Source: Cryptomeria japonica
Taxonomy: Eukaryota; Streptophyta; Pinopsida; Cupressales; Cupressaceae
Length of the DNA: 64,000 nt
Assembly (NCBI RefSeq): GCF_030272615.1
Contig: NC_081406.1
Coordinates: 398,261,939-398,325,938, forward strand
Direction: 5' to 3'
Notes under the pieces: model-generated
Told to the model about the DNA's origin: nothing
Database searches by the model: none
What the model saw: only the letters and a program-made list of their open reading frames with translations
Program-made: the position numbers and the translations under genes
Shown: positions 49,623 through 60,181 of the stretch, piece by piece
Position numbering within the stretch: the stretch's first letter is position 1
Layout: every line of letters starts with the position of its first letter

Positions 49623-50763
49623 TGTTGGTATTATGAATGACTTCGTCATATGTTGTATTGGTTTTGTCATTGATGTTGACACTTATCTTCTTGGAGGTCT
49701 ATATTGTTGATTTGGAACTATGGTTATATTGGTTTATTGTTGAACCGACACATTGTGTTCACCGGCATGGTTAGTGACTTATGCACAGTCACTGATATAT
49801 GTTCACCAACAAGATATATTGTTCACCGATAGTGATGATAACTTAGTATCATCTGGAGATCATTTGGTTATGTCAAACAGATGGATTGGATGTTTGGATT
49901 TGGTGTTTTTCTTATTGGTCTAATCGGGTTGACAGATTTGCCTTTACCGACAGGTAGGTCTAGGTTATGGACCAGCACATGATATCTATTCCAGATCAAC
50001 ATGACATATCTTGGAAATGGTTTATTGATTGGATAATGTGGTAAATGTATTAAGTTGACATATTTCTTCACATCAAGACTTATTTATAATTGATTTAATT
50101 GTAATATCTTTAGTGAGCTGATCTTAACATTTGGTCTTAGGTTTTGTATAAATGGTTGTAAGATCTTATTGAAGATCGATCATGATGATTGTGTGCAAAT
50201 ATTGAAGAACAAAAATAAGCAGATCCTTGTGCGAATCACATAGACATTATCTGAAGGTTGAAGGAAGGTTATGAAGGTCTTTGGCACTCATGTTTAGAGC
50301 TTAAAATGATACTGAATCCAGCATTGGAGATGCTATTCTGAGGCAGTACATTATTATTGGAGTTAACCATCCAATTGTAGTCAGTGTGACTCCTATTTTC
50401 TGATTGAGCAGTGAGCTCTAGGCGGTTGTCCTTTCTGCATGTGCAGACCCCATTTGTATACACTTACTATCTGTAGTAGTATCATCTGATTGTGGGTAAT
50501 GTTTACCACCATGTTTTTCCCCTTATAGGGTTTCCACGTCAAAATCTATGTGTCATATGTTGTGGATGTTGTTTCTCTTTTTGTTTCATGCATTAAGTTA
50601 TACTAGTACTGCTATAACTGTTAAACTGTTTTACTGGAATTTAAGTTTGGTTTACTAGCACTAAGTTTAAGTTGGAATAATTTGCATTTGGATTATAATT
50701 TATTGACAACTAGTTCCCAACTGATTCAACCCCCCTCTTAGTTGTCCTTCCCGATTCCTAATA
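49623..50763 (+). repeat. Sirevirus-like copia LTR (1141 bp) between pol and gag
   Basis: TGTTGGTATT...ATTCCTAATA (terminal CA probably mutated to TA), followed by a primer-binding site. It is preceded by a polypurine tract and followed by gag, so it served as 3' LTR for the left copy and 5' LTR for the right copy. Same family as the solo LTR at 27702-28759. It holds a GATTCAACCCCCCTC box near its end. Confidence 0.9.
50147..50153 (+). promoter_or_regulatory. TATA box of the copia LTR
   Basis: TATAAAT in GTTTTGTATAAATGGTTG, with the same flanking words as in the solo LTR at 28170-28176. Transcription would begin roughly 30 bases downstream. Confidence 0.65.
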
Positions 50764-50779
50764 ATTGGTATCAGAGCTA
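50764..50779 (+). other. Primer-binding site (initiator methionine tRNA)
   Basis: ATTGGTATCAGAGCTA directly follows the LTR. It is the standard copia primer site. Confidence 0.9.
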
Positions 50780-50820
50780 AGTCCTCTTTTTGTAGAAGCC
50801 TAACAACTTGAGGAGATCCT

Positions 50821-51861
50821 ATGGCAACAAATATTTTTAGGAAGGGTAGTCCTAAACTTGATGGAACTAACTATGGTATATGGAAGATCAGAATGGAAAC
50901 ACATTTGAACTGCATTGGAAGAGATATATGGGATGTGACAAAGAATGGCTATGTTGGTCCTACTCTAAATTAACCTCATCCACTGACATTGGCTAAGGAC
51001 TTGGAGAATGATTGCAAAGCAAGAGAAGCACGTCTGAGTGCATTATCAGATCAGCAAATCATGGGATTATTAGACCGATAGATTGCTAAAGCTATTTAAG
51101 ATAAACTGGAAACATTAAATGAAGGAGATACCACTATCAAAATTACAAAATTGGAATGTTACCAGGTCAGGTATGAAAATTTAAAAATGGAAGAAGATGA
51201 AAGAATTTATGCATTTATGGAAAGAGTTAATGAAATTGTTTTAGGAATACAATGTTGTGGAGGATCATTAATTGAAGATGGAATTTTTTCTAAAGTTTTA
51301 AGACCTTTTCCACTGGCTTACAAAATGAAAGTGACTGCTATTAATGAGTTGAGAACAATGCCTAATACATCAGTATCTAGAGATACCCTGGTTGGAAAAC
51401 TTTCTGCATTTGAGCTTAAAGAGTTTGGTCATGTTGCTATAGTCAAGACTGATTTAGCTTTCAAAACATCATCATCAGCATCATCATCATTTGACAAAAC
51501 TGATTGGAAAGCACTTTATGCAAAACAACTTGAAGATATGAGAAGAGAAAATGAAGAAATTGAAGAACTTGAAACACTATTTGTAAGGAAGATGCCTAAA
51601 GGTCCAGGAGGAAGTAAGTATGAAGGTAAAGCACCTTTCAAATGTTTTAATTGCAATAAAGTTGGTCATATGGCTTCTAGGTGTCCTGATACACATGCAA
51701 GATTAAGGGAGGAAGCAAAAAGAACATATAAGCCTAACCTTGAATATCAGAGATACAGATTTAAGAAAAACAGAGATAAGTCATGTTACTATGCAGATGA
51801 AGGTGTTACAGATGACTCAGATGAGGATACAAGAGAAACGGATGGGATTTTGTTTCAATAA
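50821..51861 (+). pseudogene. Sirevirus-like copia gag, first copy
   Basis: The ATG at 50821 opens MATNIFRKGSPKLDGTNYGI with IWKIRMETHLNCIGRDIWD, the copia gag N-terminus. Stops occur at about 50971, 51079 and 51098. From 51151 it is open to 51861, with VRYENLKMEEDERIYAFMER, IQCCGGSLIEDGIFSKVLRP and one CCHC knuckle, CFNCNKVGHMASRC. An acidic tail (DDSDEDTRETDGILFQ) follows. The protein would form the particle and bind RNA. The part from about 51231 onward is the first unit of a tandem array. The protease follows in the -1 frame. Confidence 0.88.
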
Positions 51862-52425
51862 AAGAAGATCAACTGACACCTATTGTCAAAACAGTAGAGG
51901 AGGCACTGGTAGCAAAAATTGAAGAAAAGGATGAATGGATCATAGATAGTGGACGCTTGCATCATATGACTAGTGATAAAAGTAAATTCTTATCATTTTA
52001 GGAAATTCATGGAGGTCTAGTAAGGTTTGGAGATGATAAATCTTGTTTAATCAAAGGAAGAGGCACTATATCTTTGGATGGTAAGCACAATACTAACAAT
52101 GTTTATTATTTTGAAGGTTTAAAGCATAATATTTTGAGTGTTGGTTAGTTAGTGGAAAAAGGATTTCAGTTACAATTCAAGAATGGAAAATGCAAAATCA
52201 TAAACAAAACTGGATTGGAGATTGCAACCGGTAATCAAACTAAAGGTAATATCCTTCATTTGAATACCAGCGATAAGACATGTTTGATTGCACATATTGA
52301 TGAAAGTTGGTTATGGCATAAAAGACAATCTCATGTAAATTTTGATTGCACTGTAAAGATTAGTTCAACTAAGGCAGTAAGGGATTTACCTAAGATTGTG
52401 AAACCTCATAATCCGGTATGTAAGG
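51862..52425 (+). pseudogene. Copia protease and GAG-preintegrase region, copy 1
   Basis: In the -1 frame relative to gag: IKEDQLTPIVKTVEEAL, EEKDEWIIDSGRLHHMTSDK (protease active site, with Arg where the other copies have Cys), GGLVRFGDDKSCLIKGRGTI and LKHNILSVG. A TAG then replaces Gln before LVEKGFQLQFKNG. The preintegrase domain LWHKRQSHVNFDCTVKISS follows and coding ends at PHNPVCK, where the LTR-like spacer begins. The integrase that should follow is absent. Confidence 0.85.
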
Positions 52426-52591
52426 TGTTGGCATTTTGATGATGTTTTGATTGTCATTGATGGACACACACTTTCTTGATGTATGAGTTATGCTCAACCA
52501 GTAATTGTTCCAACCAGTATTATGTATTATTGAATGTATAGTCTTTAGACTATCGGTGTTTTGCAGAAAATGGTATACCAGTCACAACAGT
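52426..52591 (+). repeat. LTR-like spacer, copy 1
   Basis: Begins TGTTGGCATTTTGATGATG, which looks like the 5' terminus of a copia LTR of another family, and ends at CACAACAG where gag sequence restarts. Copies recur at 53786-53951 and 55152-55317. Confidence 0.7.
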
Positions 52592-53785
52592 AAAATTGTT
52601 TTAGGAATACAATGTTGTGGAGGATCATTAATTGAAGATGAAATTTTTTATAAAGTTTTAAGACCTTTTCCACCGGCTTACAAAATGAAAGTGACTTCTA
52701 TTAATGAGTTGAGAACAATGCCTAATACATCATTATCTAGAGATACCTTGGTTGGAAAACTTTCTACATTTGAGCTTAAAGAGTTTGGTCATGTTGCTAC
52801 AGTCAAGACTGACTTAGCTTTCAAAGCATCATCATCAGCATCATCATCATTTGACAAAACTGATTGGAAAGCACTTTATGCAAAACAACTTGAAGATATG
52901 AGAAGAGAAAATGAAGAAATTGAAGAACTTGAAGCACTATTTGTAAGGAAGATGCCTAAAGGTCCAGGAGGAAGTAAGTATGAAGGTAAAGCACCTTTCA
53001 AATGTTTTAATTGCAATAAAGTTGGTCATATGGCTTCTAGGTGTCCTGATACACATGCAAGATTAAGGGAGGAAGCAAAAAGAACATATAAGCCTAACCT
53101 TGAATATCAGAGATACAAATTTAGGAAAAACAGAGATAAGTCATGTTACTATGCAGATGAAGGTGTTACAAATGACTCAGATGAGGATACAACAGAAATG
53201 GATGGGATTTTGTTTCAATAAAAGAAGATCAACCGACACCTATTGTCAAAACAATAGAGGAGGCACTGGCAGCAAAAATTGAAGAAAAGGATGAATGGAT
53301 CATAGATAGTGGATGCTTGCATCATATGACTGGTGATAAAAGTAAATTCTTATCATTTCAGGAAATTCATGGAGGTCTAGTAAGGTTTGGAGATGATAAA
53401 TCTTGTTTAATCAAAGGAAGAGGCACTATATCGTTGGATGGTAAGCACAATACTAACAATGTTTATTATGTTGAAGGTTTAAAGCATAATCTTTTGAGTG
53501 TTGGTTAGTTAGTGGAAAAAGGATTTTAGTTACAATTCAAGAATGGAAAATACAAAATTATAAACAAAACTGGATTGGAGATTGCAACCGGTAATCAAAC
53601 TAAAGGTAATATCCTTCATTTGAATACCAGCGATAAGACATGTTTGATTGCACATATTGATGAAAGTTGGTTATGGCATAAAAGACAATCTCATGTAAAT
53701 TTTGATTGCATTGTAAAGATTAGTTCAACTAAGGCAATAAGGGATTTACCTAAGATTGTGAAACCTCATAATCTGGTATGTAATG
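52592..53785 (+). pseudogene. Array unit 2: partial gag, protease, preintegrase
   Basis: Gag lacks its N-terminus and runs open through VLGIQCCGG, the CCHC knuckle CFNCNKVGHMASRC and DGILFQ (stop 53219-53221). The protease (-1 frame) has the intact DSGCLHHMTG motif. TAG codons replace Gln before LVEKG and before LQFKNG, and it ends at PHNLVCN. It has no promoter or start of its own and is a duplicated fragment. Confidence 0.88.
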
Positions 53786-53951
53786 TGTTGGCATTTTGAT
53801 GATGTTTTGATTGTCATTGATGGACACACACTTTCTTGATGTATGAGTTATGCTCAACCAGTAATTGTTCCAACCGGTATTATGTATTATTGAATGTATA
53901 GTCTTTAGACTATCGGTGTTTTGCAGAAAATGGTTTACCAGTCACAGCGGT
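53786..53951 (+). repeat. LTR-like spacer, copy 2
   Basis: Same as 52426-52591 with a few substitutions, including CAGCGG for CAACAG at its end, a state shared with copy 3. Confidence 0.7.
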
Positions 53952-55151
53952 AAAATTGTTTTAGGAATACAGTGTTGTGGAGGATCATTAATTGAAGATG
54001 AATTTTTTTCTAAAGTTTTAAGACCTTTTCCAATGGCTTACAAAATGAAAGTGACTGCCATTAATGAGTTAAGAACAATGCCTAATACATCAGTATCTAG
54101 AGATACCTTGGTTGGAAAACTTTCTGCATTTGAGCTTAAAGAGTTTGGTCATGTTGCTATAGTCAAGACTGATTTAGCTTTCAAAGCGTCATCATCAGCA
54201 TCATCATCATCATCATTTGACAAAACTGATTGGAAAGCACTTTATGCAAAATAACTTGAAGATATGAGAAGAGAAAATGAAGAAATTGAAGAACTTGAAG
54301 CACTATTTGTAAGGAAGATGCCTAAAGGTCCAGGAGGAAGTAAGTATGAAGGTAAAGCACCTTTCAAATGTTTTAATTGCAATAAAGTTGGTCATATGGC
54401 TTCTAGGTGTCCTGATACACATGCAAGATTAAGGGAGGAAGCAAAAAGAACATATAAGCCTAACCTTGAATATCAGAGATACAAATTTAAGAAAAACAGA
54501 GATAAGTCATGTTACTATGCAGATGAAGGTGTTACAAATGACTCAGATGAGGATACAACAGAAATGGATGGGATTTTGTTTCAATAAAAGAAGATCAACC
54601 GACACCTATTGTCAAAACAATAGAGGAGGCACTGGCAGCAAAAATTGAAGAAAAGGATGAATGGATCATAGATAGTGGATGCTTGCATCATATGACTGGT
54701 GATAAAAGTAAATTCTTATCATTTCAGGAAATTCATGGAGGTCTAGTAAGGTTTGGAGATGATAAATCTTGTTTAATCAAAGGAAGAGGCACTATATCGT
54801 TGGATGGTAAGCACAATACTAACAATGTTTATTATGTTGAAGGTTTAAAGCATAATCTTTTGAGTGTTGGTTAGTTAGTGGAAAAAGGATTTTAGTTACA
54901 ATTCAAGAATGGAAAATACAAAATTATAAACAAAACTGGATTGGAGATTGCAACCGGTAATCAAACTAAAGGTAATATCCTTCATTTGAATACCAGCGAT
55001 AAGACATGTTTGATTGCACATATTGATGAAAGTTGTTTATGGCATAAAAGACAATCTCATGTAAATTTTGATTGCATTGTAAAGATTAGTTCAACTAAGG
55101 CAATAAGGGATTTACCTAAGATTGTGAAACCTCATAATCCGGTATGTAATG
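53952..55151 (+). pseudogene. Array unit 3: partial gag, protease, preintegrase
   Basis: As unit 2, but gag is split by TAA at 54252-54254 (CAA in the others, at K-LEDMRRENEE) and has the longer Ser tract from the (TCA)2 insertion. Protease DSGCLHHMTG is intact; the same two TAG codons as unit 2 are present. A Cys replaces Trp in ESCLWHKRQ. Confidence 0.88.
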
Positions 55152-55317
55152 TGTTGGCATTTTGATGATGTTTTGATTGTCATTGATGGACACACACTTT
55201 CTTGATGTATGAGTTATGCTCAACCAGTAATTGTTCCAACCAGTATTATGTATTATTGAATGTATAGTCTTTAGACTATCGGTGTTTTGCAGAAAATGGT
55301 TTACCAGTCACAGCGGT
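55152..55317 (+). repeat. LTR-like spacer, copy 3
   Basis: Third copy of the 166-bp spacer, nearest to copy 2 in sequence. Confidence 0.7.
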
Positions 55318-56516
55318 AAAATTGTTTTAGGAATATAGTGTTGTGGAGGATCATTAATTGAAGATGAAATTTTTTCTAAAGTTTTAAGACCTTTTCCAAT
55401 GGCTTACAAAATGAAAGTGACTGCCATTAATGAGTTAAGAACAATGCCTAATACATCAGTATCTAGAGATACCTTGGTTGGAAAACTTTCTGCATTTGAC
55501 CTTAAAGAGTTTGGTCATGTTGCTATAGTCAAGACTGATTTAGCTTTCAAAGCGTCATCATCAGCATCATCATCATCATCATTTGACAAAACTGATTGGA
55601 AAGCACTTTATGCAAAACAACTTGAAGATATGAGAAGAGAAAATGAAGAAATTGAAGAACTTGAAGCACTATTTGTAAGGAAGATGCCTAAAGGTCTAGG
55701 AGGAAGTAAGTATGAAGGTAAAGCACCTTTCAAATGTTTTAATTGCAATAACGTTGGTCATATGGCTTCTAGGTGTCCTGATACACATGCAAGATTAAAG
55801 GAGGAAGGAAAAAGAACATATAAGCCTAACCTTGAATATCAGAGATACAGATTTAAGAAAAATAGAGATAAGTAATGTTACTATGCAGATGAAGGTGTTA
55901 CAGATGACTCAGATGAGGATATAGCAGAAACAGATGGGGATTTGTTTCAATAAAAGAAGATCAACCGACACCTATTGTCAAAATAGTAGAGGAGGCACTG
56001 GCAGCAAAAATTGAAGAAAAGGATGAATGGATCATAGATAGTGGATGCTTGCATCATATGACTGGTGATAAAAGTAAATTCTTATCTTTTAAGGAAATTC
56101 ATGGAGGTCTAGTAAGGTTTGGAGATGATAAATCTTGTTTAATCAAAGGAAGAGGCACTATATCTTTGGATGGTAAGCATAATACTGACAATGTTTATTA
56201 TGTTGAAGGTTTAAAGCATAATCTTTTGAGTGTTGTTTAGTTAGAGGAAAAAGGATTTCAGTTACAATTCAAGAATGGAAAATGCAAAATCATAAACAAA
56301 ATTGGATTCGAGATTGCAACCGGTAATCAAACTAAAGGTAATATCCTTCATTTGAATACCAGCAATAAGACATGTTTGATTGCACATATTGATGAAAGTT
56401 GGTTATGGCATAAAAGAAAATCTCATGTAAATTTTGATTGCATTGTAAAGATTAGTTCAACTAAGGCAGTAAGGGATTTACCTAAGATTGTGAAACCTCA
56501 TAATTTGGTATGTAAG
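55318..56516 (+). pseudogene. Array unit 4: partial gag, protease, preintegrase, cut by the Tat-like LTR
   Basis: Gag first half is like unit 3 (same Ser tract). The knuckle reads CFNCNNVGHMASRC and a TAA ends the frame at 55873-55875. The protease has DSGCLHHMTG (56049 onward). The second half resembles unit 1 (FQLQFKNGKCKIINK intact). Coding sequence ends at PHNLVCK (56516), where TGTAGACACC starts. Confidence 0.88.
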
Positions 56517-58069
56517 TGTAGACACCTAAAACTAGTCAATGCTTGCGGAATCATACTTTAACATTTGCGCATTGCCTTATTTTAGGGTTTTTGCATCGCA
56601 TTAACATTTCTCCTATGATTCACACTTGGTTTTTATCATTTGCGAGCATCGAGTCATTCTTCTGCATTCTTTAGTTGTCTCGCTTTCGAATTTGGTCTTG
56701 TCAATAACAACCTTCAGTCATGATTTTGATCAATCTTATCCTATCGCATCAATGTGCGTATTCATTTGTCATCATTTTGGACATTGTCAATCCTAATTAG
56801 GGTTTTGTCCTCTTATCAATCTTGTCATCATGCGAGCGATTTGTCATCGATCGTTGACATTTTCAATCTTGTCATTTTGCAATTTATTTTGTCATCGATC
56901 CTTGTCTTCTTGTCAATTTTGTCATTTTGCAATCGATTTGTCATCGATCGTCGTCGTCCTTCTCAATCATGTCAATTTGGATCAATTAGTCATTATTCCT
57001 CATCAATTGGCGCATTTATCAATCAAATCGTCTATCAGCATTGGTCTTTTATCAATTCAAAATCAAAATCAAATCGATCCTGCATCAATTATCCTTTGTC
57101 AAGACCTAATTGTCATTCTTGCATTTCTAATTCATCTTTTAGGGTTTCATGATTTTATTCATTTAACTCTATTTGTCACTTCTCCCTCTAGGTTAAATAA
57201 TTTATTTATTTATCCTAGGTCTTCGTGTCACGATTAAATGTTTAATTTAATTGGCAAACTAATTGTTCCTCTTTTTGTGAATTAATTAATAAATGACAAA
57301 TTATTAATTGATTTACCTAATTTTTCATCAATTTCTAAATCCCCTCTTTGTGAATTAATTAATAAATGAAAAATTATTAATTAATTCACTAAATTCCTAA
57401 TTTCCTAATTCCTATTTTTTTCCAATTTTCTAATTTTCCTAATTTCTAATTCAATTTCCTCCTATTTTTCTCCTAATTTCATGGGAATGACATAGAAATC
57501 TGTCATAATTTGTCATAATTGACAATCAATCAATTTTGACATAGAAATTTGTCATAATTTTGTCATGAATTATCAATCAATCAATTTTGCATAGAAAGTG
57601 CAAATTTGTCATAATTTGTCATAATTGACATTCTTGATTTGCAATTTCCATTTGAATCTCTTCATGCTAATTTGATCTTTTCTCTAGGTTGTCTATAAAT
57701 TGGATGATTTTCTTCAATCCGAACTAATCACATTATCGAACAAATCACTTTTTCGAATCACTTTGTCGAATCAATCACGCTTCGAGTATTCTTGCGCTTC
57801 TATCTTGTCTACTTGCTTTCATCTCATGTGTATGCACTTGTAGGTGAGATCCACGAACAAAGTTATTTGAAGAAGAAATAAGGACAATGGAGCCGCATGA
57901 AGGAGATATTCAGATCTGCATTTGGTTTGCTTAGTTTTTAATCTTGAATGTTTTTCTTTCATGTCTCTATTGGATGTAATTAGGATTGATCATTGCATTT
58001 GAGCTTTTGTGATTGAGCTATGACTAATATTGATATTTGCTTTGATGATTTCCAATTTCCTAGCTTACA
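56517..58069 (+). repeat. 5' LTR of a Tat/Ogre-like LTR element (1553 bp)
   Basis: Starts TGTAGACACC and ends CTTACA ahead of a primer-site-like string; the target duplication should be GTAAG. A TATA box lies about 1.18 kb in. The middle part is rich in TTGTCAT and TCATCGATCG words (56830-56960) and in TGTCATAATTTG repeats (57495-57630). The TGTAGACACC start is common in plant Tat/Ogre gypsy elements. The matching 3' LTR is beyond the window. Confidence 0.75.
57694..57700 (+). promoter_or_regulatory. TATA box of the Tat-like LTR
   Basis: TATAAAT in GTTGTCTATAAATTGGATG, about 375 bases before the LTR end and in less AT-biased surroundings. It is a good promoter candidate. Confidence 0.6.
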
Positions 58070-58074
58070 TTAAT

Positions 58075-58092
58075 TGGTGAACCCGATGTGAA
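58075..58092 (+). other. Candidate primer-binding site of the Tat-like element
   Basis: TGGTGAACCCGATGTGAA lies five bases after the LTR end. It starts with the TGG expected opposite a tRNA CCA end, but I cannot name the tRNA. Confidence 0.4.
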
Positions 58093-58184
58093 CTAACCCC
58101 CTAACCATGCTTTTGAGTGCTTTTGAGATGATTTGCAGGTCAAAAACCCAAGAAACAGGGTAATGCAGGGTTTTCTGGGGACTT

Positions 58185-58305
58185 CTGTGCTTGTGTGAGA
58201 TAATATGCACCTGTGTCAAGCATTTTGCGCCTATGTCAAGGACAATCTGTGCTTGTGTCAAGAATTTTGTGCCTGTGTCAAGCATTCTGCGCCTGTGTAA
58301 GGCCA
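58185..58305 (+). repeat. Short tandem repeats (about 20-25 bp) in the element leader
   Basis: Five to six imperfect copies of a unit like GCGCCTGTGTCAAGCATTTT. They lie in the untranslated leader between LTR and ORF. Confidence 0.8.
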
Positions 58306-60181
58306 GAAACAGAGGTAAAAGGCAGTGTTTTTCACTTGAAAATTGTTCTATTTTGCATGTTGTTTCTGCTTTTTGGTTTTTTGGTACTGATTCTTTGTGC
58401 AGCACCTTGGCATACGCATGACAAAGACAAGCAATGAAACTACTAACACATTTTATCCAGGTTCGATAGTCAAAGACGAAACATATCAAACTTCTGACTT
58501 GGGTTTTGCAGGTTGCCTTGGACTACTACTAAACTTTGTGTTTGTAATTAATATTTAGGCACCTAGTATGATTTCTAAATAGGATGGAATGAATCTATGT
58601 TTGCTTTGATTGTTGAGTTTGACATTGGAGTAGGAGAGTATGCTCTCATCCTTCTTAGGGTGATCAGAAATCCAGATCTTCGATACCATGCTCATGTTTT
58701 TGATTGTGTGTCACCTTTAGAGGGCCTGCCTTCCCGACCATTTGGTTTTGCAAGCAAGTGATAATCGTGAGAAGGGAATGACCCAAAGTGAGTATGGCTA
58801 GAATACCTTGGCATTCTAACTCACTATAAACAAATACCTGATGGGCGAAAGCTTTGAAGGAAGGGTTACGTGGGAATTGCAGTTACTTGGGAAGTGATGA
58901 CCCTTGAACTCTTTCTCATATCAACATCTAAGTAGGACCTCACGGTCTAAATCATGCTTGTGAGACTACATTTGTTTGGTATCTTGGTGGGATTAATGTC
59001 TCAATCACGCTTGCGTGACACCAAGGAGTAACACTTAACAGAAATCCTTACTAAACACCTTGTATTTAGAGGCCAAAAATCCTTCTAGTTGCTTGAGAAG
59101 GACAAGTTCGGATACTTGGAAGAGATACTAAGTTCGCCATGGGGAGATTTCCATGGGGACTAATGCTTGGCTGCCCTGAGAAGTGAGTGTCGTGGAGGGG
59201 AGCCCGTGGGGTCAAGCATCTATATATTCTCCTTGAATCTCATAATGAGTCTACCTCTCAAGTACCTACTGTCCTTGCCTACCATAAGAAATGTGTGAAT
59301 GAGCATGATTGTCTTGAGTCTAAGTTAAAATATCTTGTCTTCTTTATTTGTCAAAAGTTGAGTTGTGTCTCATTTCAAAAACAAGACAAATTGATTCAAA
59401 ACAAGGTTAAACACAAGAACATTTCATCCAACAAAGTTCAAAACACCTTCAAACATGGTTGTCAAACATTTTTCAAAATCTTGTCTCAACATTCATGTCA
59501 CTTAGGTTTAGGTTCATCCTAGGTTTGCATTTTTCAAAGTTCATTGTCAAGTACCAAGGTTAGGTTTCACCTAGGTCATATTGCTTTGCATATCAATAAG
59601 GATCATCCATTTTGCATGTGTCCTCTTGCATTATAGTAATACCATTTCATAATTCAAACTTAGGTTGACATTATCATACATTTGCATTTGCATACCCTAG
59701 GTCTCTTCATCAAGCTTAGGTCATTATCATATCATATTAAGGTCATTTGCATAGTAATTGTCCCTTTGCATATAATGTCAAAAACTAGGTTTTGTCATAG
59801 TTGAGTAATGCAAATCTTTGATAAATCCTAAGTTATTGTTAGGAAGTCTAGACCTTATCATACTTTTGTCTTTTTGTCATCATTGTCATTTGGTCAAACC
59901 TAGCTTAGTATCCAAGCATATAGGGGAGACATTGTCATTTTGTCCTTTTGTCACTTGGTCCTTTTGTCCTTTGAGGTCTAGACATCATTTCAATTTCCTA
60001 AGGGTCTCTTTTAGATTTGCATTCCAAAAAGTTTGTCAAAATCTTGAAAAACAAACAAAAACATAGGTTGCATTCTTTCCATAGATTGCATTTTCATCTA
60101 TTTAGGTTGCATTTAGTTGCATATCATACCTCATCCATTTAAAATAAAAAAATTCCAAAAATATTGCATTTGCATAGTGAC
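58306..60181 (+). other. Long leader region without a convincing gene
   Basis: About 1.9 kb of unique-looking sequence, T-rich and full of TTGTCAT/TTTGCAT words toward its end. Short frames here (for example 59187-59522) show no family resemblance. Confidence 0.5.

Larger units (their letters stand above)
51231..56516 (+). repeat. Tandem array: four copies of a gag-protease-preintegrase segment, period 1360-1366 bp
   Basis: Anchoring on TTAGGAATAC gives starts at 51241, 52601, 53961 and 55327 (spacings 1360, 1360, 1366). Units 1-3 end in a 166-bp LTR-like spacer; unit 4 lacks it and is cut by another LTR. Units 3 and 4 share a 6-base (TCA)2 insertion and several substitutions in their first half. 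Units 2 and 3 share substitutions in their second half and spacer, while units 1 and 4 share the other state there. This mosaic fits stepwise unequal crossing-over. Confidence 0.95.

Noticed and set aside
58185-58305. CRISPR-like array
   Set aside because: Tandem degenerate units without spacers in a plant retroelement leader.
59187-59522. 111-codon frame in the leader of the Tat-like element
   Set aside because: No motif and low-complexity neighbours; not supported as a gene.
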